A program made the position numbers and the translations under genes. Below are positions 1 through 4,936 of a stretch of DNA of 7,008 bases, piece by piece (within the stretch, counting starts at the first letter, position 1; every line of letters begins with the position of its first letter). Origin of the DNA: Acidimicrobiales bacterium (GTDB taxonomy: Bacteria; Actinomycetota; Acidimicrobiia; Acidimicrobiales; Bog-793); the NCBI GenBank assembly GCA_030037405.1, contig JASHRK010000190.1, positions 1 through 7,008 on the forward strand, given 5' to 3'. Under the pieces are notes generated by a model. That model was given only the letters and a program-made list of their open reading frames with translations. It was not told where the DNA came from and ran no database searches.

Positions 1-316
1 GCTGCTCTTCGACCCCACCTCGACGGTGCGCCACGAGCGAGGTGCCACGAGCGGCGGCGTGCTCTCGAGACCCGTACGATTTCTCGCCGAGCGGAACCGC
101 TTGCTCACGCTTCTGCGAAATGGCCCTGCAGGGCTCGCCCTCAGGGAGACATGGAAGAAACGCCGCGGTGGTGGAGACGACGGCGTTGCCGAGGCGATCC
201 CTCGTTTCTTGCCGCGGGTGCTGGGCGAGCGCGCGCTCCTCAGCCGTTCCTGGGTGCTGAGCCCAAGCGAGGTGGCCGAGCGCTGGGCGGGGGTGGACGT
301 TCCGCCCGAGCTTTGA
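1..316 (+). CDS. GT2-family glycosyltransferase, C-terminal end (5' partial)
   Basis: The gene is open from the window edge (reading frame begins at base 2) and ends at TGA 314-316, leaving 104 visible residues. The visible part starts LLFDPTSTVRHERGATSGG and continues into FLAERNRLLTLLRNGPA. This is the usual tail of rhamnosyl/galactofuranosyl-type GT2 enzymes: a His-containing strand (H11) after the catalytic core, then an amphipathic helix with the RN-RLLTLLRN signature. The GT-A core (DXD and catalytic base) lies upstream and cannot be checked. No transmembrane segment is seen in the visible part, so a cytoplasmic, membrane-associated enzyme is likely. The final roughly 35 residues are Arg-rich (RFLPRVLGERALLSRSW), also common in this group. 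The context of GT4 genes downstream supports a glycan-assembly role. The family is fairly secure; donor and acceptor are unknown. An ATG/GTG inside the visible part (for example GTG at 26) should not be taken as the start. Confidence 0.8.
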   Translation, partial: LLFDPTSTVRHERGATSGGVLSRPVRFLAERNRLLTLLRNGPAGLALRETWKKRRGGGDDGVAEAIPRFLPRVLGERALLSRSWVLSPSEVAERWAGVDVPPEL

Positions 317-339
317 GCGCTCTGCCGACCCGGCCGCTC
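315..339. terminator. Candidate bidirectional terminator hairpin between two convergent stop codons
   Basis: Only 21 bp separate the stop codons of the two convergent genes. Across them GAGCG (315-319) pairs with CGCTC (335-339), and GCCG (324-327) pairs with CGGC (331-334) around a 3-nt loop. This makes a 9-bp stem with a 4-nt bulge (320-323) on one side. The hairpin overlaps both stop codons. There is no T tract on either side, so this is at best a hairpin of the U-less kind suggested for actinobacteria, or a Rho-independent pausing site. Confidence 0.35.
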
Positions 340-2716
340 ACGGCGTCGCGATGCCGACGACGGCGACGCCGCGGGTCTCGTGCGCGGCGGACCCGGCGTA
401 ACGGGCGTCGCCCTTGTGGTACACGAGACCCGTGCTCGTGGCGATGTAGTAGCCACGACCGCTCGGAGCTGCTGCGATGCCGACGACGTCTTTCGCCTTG
501 ACCGAGCCGTAGTTGCGAGCAGAGCCGAAGGCGTAGACGGTCCCGGTGGAGCTGACGAGCCAGTAGCCGTTGCCGCTCGGCGCGGCGGCGATGCCTACGA
601 TCGGCGCCTTGTGCCGGGTCTTCGAACCGAGGCTCGGAGCGCCGAAGGCGTAGACGTGCCCGCTCGAGGTCGCGATCCAGTACCCACCTGTGGCGTCGTC
701 GCTGGCGATGGCGACGGGTGTGCCCCGCGCCCTGTAGCCACCCTTCGACCCGTGGAACCTGGCGTTTCCGAAGGCGTAGACGGAGCCGTCACCGGCGAGG
801 AGGTAGTAGCCCTTGCCGCTAGCCGTGGCGGCGATGCCGACGATGGGCGCACCGGGGGCGTCGTCGGGCGCGCCACCCTGCCAGTGCATCGTGCGCAGGT
901 CTCCGTAGGATTCGGCGTCGCCGAAGGCGTAGACGGAGCCGTCGGTCAAGGCGATCCAGTAGCCCCCTCCGTCCGGAGTGGCGGCGACTCCGGCTACCTG
1001 GCCGGGGATGATGCGGTCGGCGAGGTTGCCGCAGTAGGGGGTGCCGAAGGCGTAGAGGCCGCCCCCCACCGTGGCGACGCGGTATCCGGCAGGAATTTTC
1101 GGCGCCCTGCACGACCGGGTCAGGTAGCTGGACGGGTCGGGCACGCCGGTCCGTTGCGCGTTGGCCCTGAACATCGGCCAGGGCTCGGCCGTCGGAGGGG
1201 CGGGCACGTTGAAAGCCCGGACGACGTCGTAGGTCGGGTTGACGACGCCCACCCCGCAGTTGCTGAAGAGCATGTAGCCGGTCTTGGATCCGGGGATTGG
1301 CGCGACTACAGGGGTTCCGTCCGTCGAGCAGTGATCGTCGATCGGTGTCGACCCAGTGCCGTCGACGGGATCGCCGTTGGCGGCGTCGAGGGCGTAGAGG
1401 CCGTTGTCGTTCCCGACGAGGACGTCGTAGGTGTCGGACCCCGTGATGCTCGCCACGGCCGGGGAGGCGAGCTGCTCGACGTCGGCCACGTGGTCCCGCC
1501 AGATGAGCTTGCCCGTCTCGCTCCACGCAGAGACGATCGCCGGCCCCGAAAGGCAGCTCGCGCACGAGGTCTCGACGACTTTGTCAGACCCGCCCGCTGC
1601 GAGGGGCGTGATGGCGGGCGACCCGAAGGTGGGTCCTCCGGTGTTGACCGGCCACCCGGGCAAGAGCGCGCCAGTGCGGGCGTTGTAGGCGAAGACTTCG
1701 TCCTCAGCCGGAAGAGTCGGCCGGCTCGCTCCGTAGAACCAGGAGGTTCCGACGACGACGACGGGAGTGCTGCCGAAGTTGCCGACGGCAGGGCTCGACC
1801 AGACGGTCTCGGCTAGGCAGTGCTGCCAGATCAGCGTTGGTTTGCTGTCGACGTACCGGTAGTCCGATATCCAGCCGCTGTAGCACCTCGTCTTGCCCCC
1901 TCCCGTCCATCCGGTCGAGTCGCCCCCCTCGATGATGTCGTCGACGCCCGTGTGGGTCGTGTCGGCGAGGGCGGGGGAGGACCAGATCGTGTCGGCCCGG
2001 TTGATGGGAAACCCAGGCAAGAGCTTGCCGTTCGGCCCGAGAGCGTAGACGTAGTGGTCGTAGGAACCGAAGACGATGTCCTGCTCGCCATTGCCGATGT
2101 TGCCGATCGCAGGGGTGGCGAAGACCGAGTTCGTCCAGTCGTCGGCGGACCCGCCCCACTCGTTGAAGGTCCGCCTCGTGAGGAACCGGAACCGGACCCT
2201 GCCGTTCGAGTTCCAGGCCATCACGCCGCCGTTCTGGTCCTTCACGTACAGGCTCCCGAGACCGACGACGATGCTCGGCGGCTTCGCCGGCCCGTCGAGG
2301 TAGGCGATGGCCGGGCTCGAGTCGATGGCCGTCCGCGTGCCGCCGACGAGCGTGGCCGCCTCAGGCCAACCGGGCATCTCCCTGCCTGTCCTGGCGTTCA
2401 CGACGTAGACCATCCCGGTGAGCGAGGCGTCGACGACGACCTTCACCCCGTCGATGGTCCCGACGACGGGGGAGGTGAAGCCCTGGCCGCCGATATGGCA
2501 GCCAAGTGTCCATACAGGTGCCCCTAGAGCAGCCGCTTTATAGGTCGGGCAAGCGGAGGAGCTGGCGTGGCTCGCCGCAGCAGCGCCGGCGTGGCGAGCA
2601 CCCGACGCCGGAGTCCCAATTGCTGCTATGCCCACGGCCACGCATGCGGCCGACATGACAGGGACGATGGAAGAGCGCAGGCGTCTCCGCCGACCACGCG
2701 AACCCTGGAGGCGCAT
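338..2716 (-). CDS. Secreted double beta-propeller protein (PQQ/FG-GAP-like domain plus six YAFG repeats)
   Basis: A 792-residue exported protein of unknown function. A basic n-region (residues 2-14, Arg-rich) and a hydrophobic stretch (about 17-40, ending ASGA) form a Sec-type signal peptide. Residues about 75-525 carry eight SPA/TPV-type motifs (prolines near 83, 135, 202, 248, 309, 367, 419 and 469). Two are followed by ARTG---PGWP strands, as in PQQ-like or FG-GAP propellers, and the region closes with PWPMFRANAQRTG (512-524). Residues 544-792 hold six shorter units marked by (L/V)YAFG or VYHKG near 554, 595, 646, 688, 727 and 765, alternating with VVGIAA-P-G-GYW strands. Ten cysteines remain after the signal peptide. 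The ATG at 2716 is preceded by a weak AGGG about 9 nt upstream. An enzymatic role is not indicated, since I see no catalytic motif. Extracellular binding or scaffolding is an inference from fold and export. It is transcribed divergently from the GT4 gene and convergently with the GT2 gene. Confidence 0.85.
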   Translation of the reverse strand: MRLQGSRGRRRRLRSSIVPVMSAACVAVGIAAIGTPASGARHAGAAAASHASSSACPTYKAAALGAPVWTLGCHIGGQGFTSPVVGTIDGVKVVVDASLTGMVYVVNARTGREMPGWPEAATLVGGTRTAIDSSPAIAYLDGPAKPPSIVVGLGSLYVKDQNGGVMAWNSNGRVRFRFLTRRTFNEWGGSADDWTNSVFATPAIGNIGNGEQDIVFGSYDHYVYALGPNGKLLPGFPINRADTIWSSPALADTTHTGVDDIIEGGDSTGWTGGGKTRCYSGWISDYRYVDSKPTLIWQHCLAETVWSSPAVGNFGSTPVVVVGTSWFYGASRPTLPAEDEVFAYNARTGALLPGWPVNTGGPTFGSPAITPLAAGGSDKVVETSCASCLSGPAIVSAWSETGKLIWRDHVADVEQLASPAVASITGSDTYDVLVGNDNGLYALDAANGDPVDGTGSTPIDDHCSTDGTPVVAPIPGSKTGYMLFSNCGVGVVNPTYDVVRAFNVPAPPTAEPWPMFRANAQRTGVPDPSSYLTRSCRAPKIPAGYRVATVGGGLYAFGTPYCGNLADRIIPGQVAGVAATPDGGGYWIALTDGSVYAFGDAESYGDLRTMHWQGGAPDDAPGAPIVGIAATASGKGYYLLAGDGSVYAFGNARFHGSKGGYRARGTPVAIASDDATGGYWIATSSGHVYAFGAPSLGSKTRHKAPIVGIAAAPSGNGYWLVSSTGTVYAFGSARNYGSVKAKDVVGIAAAPSGRGYYIATSTGLVYHKGDARYAGSAAHETRGVAVVGIATP
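341..1087 (-). repeat. Six tandem VVGIAA / GYW / VYAFG protein repeats (C-terminal domain)
   Basis: This region encodes residues 544-792 of the secreted protein. The (L/V)YAFG marker recurs at intervals of 41, 51, 42, 39 and 38 residues, and the sixth unit is degenerate (VYHKG). At DNA level the 13-base core ccgaaggcgtaga (plus strand) occurs at 525, 642, 768, 921 and 1043. The copies at 768 and 921 are identical over about 23 bases (768-790 and 921-943). Each unit reads as a four-strand blade, VVGIAA, GYW(I/L)A, G-VYAFG and a short Y/F-G-S strand. Repeats of this kind are, to my knowledge, widespread in exported proteins of Acidimicrobiia, with no established function. Confidence 0.8.
1142..2494 (-). 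other. Region encoding the N-terminal PQQ/FG-GAP-like propeller
   Basis: Residues about 75-525 of the secreted protein. Eight (S/A/G/T)-(S/T)-P-(A/V) motifs recur at 46-67 residue spacing, which suggests eight blades, the number usual in PQQ-like propellers. The Ca-binding DxDxDG loops of classical FG-GAP/VCBS repeats are degenerate here (for example GNIGNGEQDIVFG at about 205-217). Calcium binding is therefore doubtful. Active-site residues of quinoprotein dehydrogenases were not recognised, so PQQ use is not claimed. Confidence 0.6.
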
Positions 2717-2792
2717 TCGGACACCCTAAGGGCTCCGTGTAGCAAGGTCGTGGCACCTCGGGACCGCTCTAGCCCGCCTGTAGCATCACGAG
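2717..2792. promoter_or_regulatory. 76-bp divergent intergenic region
   Basis: This gap separates the start codons of the secreted propeller gene (minus strand) and the GT4 gene (plus strand), so both promoters must lie here or in the flanking coding sequence. For the plus gene, TAGCAT at 2781-2786 matches a sigma-70-like -10 box at four of six positions. It would place the transcript start on or next to the GTG at 2793. A -35 candidate (TCGGGA, 2758-2763, 17-nt spacer) is poor. For the minus gene no convincing box was found; a weak AGGG ribosome-binding site precedes its ATG. Confidence 0.35.
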
Positions 2793-3965
2793 GTGGCAAG
2801 GCTCGCGTTCGTGATCCCGCGCTACGGAGACGAGATCCTCGGCGGCGCCGAGGCGCAAGCGCGCGAGCAGGCGCGAGGGCTTGCTTCTCGTGGCCATGAG
2901 ATCGAGGTCCTCACGACCTGCGCAGTGGACCACAACACCTGGGCGAACGATCTTCCTCCCGGCCCCGATCTCGACGGGGAGGTCAAGGTCAGGCGCTTCA
3001 GCACGGTCTCGAGCCGGGACGAGGTGGGACGGTCGCGGATCGAGAGGCGCATCTTCTCTCGCGAGGCGCTCGAGGACGGGGAGGAGCTTGCCTGGATCAA
3101 CAGCCGTTTTGCCGTGCCCGACCTCTACCTCTACCTGGCGGGCAGCGCCACGAGCTACGACGCCATCATCTACTCCCCGTACCTCTTCTGGACGACCCTC
3201 TACTGCATCGAGCTCGCCCCGGAGCGGAGCATCCTCGTGCCGTGCCTCCACGACGAGCCGTACGCCTACCTCCGTTCCGTGCGGGCCGCGCTCGCCGGCT
3301 CGGCTGCCGTCTGGTTCCTGTCCGAGCCTGAGCACCAGCTTGGACATCGCCTGGCATCGCTGCCGCCTCATCGTGTCATCGGCTCGGCCGTGAGAGTCCC
3401 TGAGGGCTACGACCCGACCGGGTTCGCCGAGCGGCACGGGCTCGAGCGGTCCTTCGTGCTCTACGCGGGGCGGAGAGAGCTCGGGAAGGGCTGGCCGCAG
3501 GCGCTACGCGGCTACGGAGCGGCGCTCGTCCGTCACGCTCTCGAGCTCGACCTCGTGACGATAGGGGTAGGCGAGCCCGAGATCCCGCCGGCGCTCGACA
3601 GGCGCGTCATCGACCTCGGGCAGATCGAGACGGCTGAGGTCGGGAGCGCTTTTGCCGCCGCCAGGGCGTGCATCCAGCCGAGCCCGAACGAGAGCTTCTC
3701 CCGCATGATCATGGAGTCATGGCTCGCCGGGACGGCGGTCATCGCCAACTCGGCGAGCGAGGTCGTGTCCTGGCACTGCGAACGTTCCGGCGGTGGGCTG
3801 CTCTACGCAGACGAGATCGAGATGGGCCAGTGCCTCCGGCTCTTCAGCGAAGAGCCGAAGCTCGCGGACGAGCTCGCGGCCCGGGGGCGGGAGTACGTCC
3901 TCTCGAACTACACCTGGCCGAGAGTCCTCGACGCCATGGAGGCCGAGCTGGCGAGGTTCGTGTGA
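2793..3965 (+). CDS. GT4-family (GT-B fold) glycosyltransferase
   Basis: A complete 390-residue enzyme, the usual length for the family. The N-terminal Rossmann domain opens MARLAFVIPRYG followed by the GGAE loop (residues 17-20). It continues with EVLTTCAVDHNTWAN (38-52), a signature seen in bacterial GT4 enzymes of O-antigen and exopolysaccharide loci. CLHDEPYAYL (151-160) and FLSEPEHQ (175-182) complete the acceptor half. The C-terminal donor half has YAGRRELGKGW (224-234), with R227/R228 and K232 placed to contact the nucleotide-sugar phosphates, and ESFSRMIME (300-308), which supplies the E-x7-E motif. It is therefore probably an active, retaining, cytoplasmic enzyme. The GTG start is fixed by an in-frame stop at 2781-2783 and the conserved N-terminus. 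There is no good Shine-Dalgarno sequence, so the message may be leaderless. It forms an operon with the next gene (4-nt overlap). Donor and acceptor sugars cannot be told from sequence. Confidence 0.9.
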   Translation: MARLAFVIPRYGDEILGGAEAQAREQARGLASRGHEIEVLTTCAVDHNTWANDLPPGPDLDGEVKVRRFSTVSSRDEVGRSRIERRIFSREALEDGEELAWINSRFAVPDLYLYLAGSATSYDAIIYSPYLFWTTLYCIELAPERSILVPCLHDEPYAYLRSVRAALAGSAAVWFLSEPEHQLGHRLASLPPHRVIGSAVRVPEGYDPTGFAERHGLERSFVLYAGRRELGKGWPQALRGYGAALVRHALELDLVTIGVGEPEIPPALDRRVIDLGQIETAEVGSAFAAARACIQPSPNESFSRMIMESWLAGTAVIANSASEVVSWHCERSGGGLLYADEIEMGQCLRLFSEEPKLADELAARGREYVLSNYTWPRVLDAMEAELARFV

Positions 3966-4831
3966 GGACGGTCTTTATCGGCACCCTCCCACCCCCCGTC
4001 ACGGCGCGGGCAAGTGGCCTGCTCGCCGCGGTCGTGGAGGCGAGTGAGGGCGGTGCCGCGGTAGAGGTCGTGTCGCCGTCCCCCTACTCCGTTGCGCACC
4101 GGCGCCTCACGCTTCCGGCACCCGCCTTCCTCGTCGAGATGGCGGCAGCCGTCCGGGGGGCCGATCGCCTCGTCCTCCAGATCGAGCCGGGGTTCCCGTT
4201 GCGCCCGGGCTTGGGGCGTGCCCGCAGGGCGGCCACGCTCGCCGGGATGGCCTTGCTTCTGCGCTCGTCGCGAGCCGAGGTCGTCGTACGTCTCGACTCG
4301 ATCGCCGACCTCGACGAGGGATTGTCGAAGTTCCGGGCGCGTGCTTTCTGGCGGGCCGCCTCCGAGATCCAGGTGGCAGACGAGGAGACGCGGCAACGGC
4401 TGGCGGCGACAGTCGGTGCAAGCGTGTCGAAGATCTCCATCAGGACGCCGGCGGGCGGAGCGCCCCTCGTCGGCGCGGAGGTGTTGGACGTAGCGGAGGT
4501 CGAGGGCTGGCCCGGAGATGCAGTCGCCGTGCACGCGGATACGGCCGGGGAGCTGGTGAGAGGAAGAGCTGTTCTCGAGCGGCGCCGCCTCGCCGCCGCC
4601 GGGGGTGCACCGCTGTCCTCCCTCCCTCTCTCGGCCTGGTTGCCGGCGCCTGGGGCGGGGGTACCCCACTGGGCGTCCCCGGCTACGGCTCCGGCACCTG
4701 CCTCCTCGCCGGCTCGCCGCGCCGCGGGCGCTCTCCTGCGGGCGTGCGAGCGCCACGAGGCGACGAGGCCGCTCGCCCAGGCGGTACGCCTCGCCCGCCA
4801 GGCCCGCCTCGACCGGCGCGACCAGCGGTGA
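3962..4831 (+). CDS. Orphan N-terminal half of a GT-B-like glycosyltransferase (289 aa)
   Basis: The GTG at 3962 overlaps the upstream TGA in the arrangement GTGA (3962-3965), so translation is likely coupled. This start gives MRTVFIGTLPPPVTARASGL, where the beta strand and PPP loop resemble the opening of GT4 enzymes (consensus FIGPLPPPVGG). Strands DRLVLQIEPGFP (68-79), EVVVRLDSIADL (106-117) and EIQVADEETRQRL (135-147) follow the order of a GT-B N-terminal Rossmann domain. After about residue 165 the protein does not continue into a donor-binding domain. There is no E-x7-E motif and no R/K phosphate-binding pair, and the tail (215-289) is rich in Ala, Pro, Ser and Arg. It could be a degenerate glycosyltransferase, or a partner subunit for the GT4 encoded just upstream. 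The reading frame stays open upstream to 3668, but that stretch lies inside the GT4 gene and is not coding. Gene reality is well supported; function is uncertain. Confidence 0.7.
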   Translation: MRTVFIGTLPPPVTARASGLLAAVVEASEGGAAVEVVSPSPYSVAHRRLTLPAPAFLVEMAAAVRGADRLVLQIEPGFPLRPGLGRARRAATLAGMALLLRSSRAEVVVRLDSIADLDEGLSKFRARAFWRAASEIQVADEETRQRLAATVGASVSKISIRTPAGGAPLVGAEVLDVAEVEGWPGDAVAVHADTAGELVRGRAVLERRRLAAAGGAPLSSLPLSAWLPAPGAGVPHWASPATAPAPASSPARRAAGALLRACERHEATRPLAQAVRLARQARLDRRDQR

Positions 4832-4862
4832 GGCACGAGAGCGCGACGCTGCCGGTCTTTTT
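4811..4862 (+). terminator. Rho-independent-type terminator of the GT4 / orphan-GT operon
   Basis: GACCGGC (4811-4817) is the exact reverse complement of GCCGGTC (4851-4857), and AGCG (4824-4827) pairs with CGCT (4847-4850). This gives an 11-bp stem with a 6-nt one-sided bulge, directly followed by TTTTT (4858-4862). The stem starts inside the last codons of the orphan GT gene and the stop codon (4829-4831) lies in the loop. A ribosome finishing translation would cover the 5' arm, so termination may be sensitive to translation. Confidence 0.5.
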
Positions 4863-4901
4863 GTGGACGTGGCTACGCGCCGGCGCGTACTGACGTCCAC
4901 A
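4862..4901. repeat. 40-bp near-perfect palindrome in the convergent gap
   Basis: Two 20-base arms share one axis (between 4881 and 4882). TGTGGACGT (4862-4870) matches ACGTCCACA (4893-4901), and TACGCGCC (4874-4881) matches GGCGCGTA (4882-4889). Only three positions per arm fail to match, one of which could be a G-U pair in RNA. As RNA it would form a long stem that could end the minus-strand transcript of the fused GT4 gene, although no U tract follows on that strand. A protein-binding site is an alternative. Confidence 0.6.
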
Positions 4902-4936
4902 GTTTGCAGTCGCGGCCAGCCGACGTCCCCCAGGGT

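Noticed and set aside
341..1087. CRISPR-like or intergenic direct repeats at 525, 642, 768, 921 and 1043
   Set aside because: All five lie in one reading frame and encode YAFG motifs. Spacings are multiples of three and the intervening sequences are related, so these are protein repeats.
380..1816. Long plus-strand open frame (478 codons) opposite the secreted propeller gene
   Set aside because: Its translation is Arg/Gly/Asp/Val-rich with no recognisable domain. It mirrors a GC-rich gene with a clear signal peptide and repeats on the other strand, so it is a codon-bias shadow.
1142..2494. Quinoprotein (PQQ-dependent) dehydrogenase
   Set aside because: Only the propeller pattern resembles that family. 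The PQQ-contact residues, vicinal-cysteine ring and catalytic Asp could not be identified; the CASC pair at 385-388 alone is not enough.
2639..2671. Lipoprotein signal (cysteine 25 in the hydrophobic core of the signal peptide)
   Set aside because: The residues before Cys25 (MSAA) do not make a lipobox, since Leu is absent at -3. The hydrophobic stretch also continues past the cysteine to an ASGA-type cleavage site.
2669..2716. Twin-arginine (Tat) export motif in the Arg-rich n-region
   Set aside because: The arginines are not followed by the two hydrophobic residues of the RRxFLK consensus, and the many cysteines fit Sec export better.
2769..3437. Minus-strand open frame opposite the GT4 gene
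   Set aside because: Low-complexity Arg/Glu/Val-rich translation without a domain; the plus strand carries a complete conserved GT4.
3668..3961. Upstream extension of the orphan GT-B gene
   Set aside because: The frame stays open, but this part overlaps the conserved donor domain of the GT4 gene and its translation is Arg-rich nonsense. The GTG at 3962 gives a proper GT-B N-terminus.
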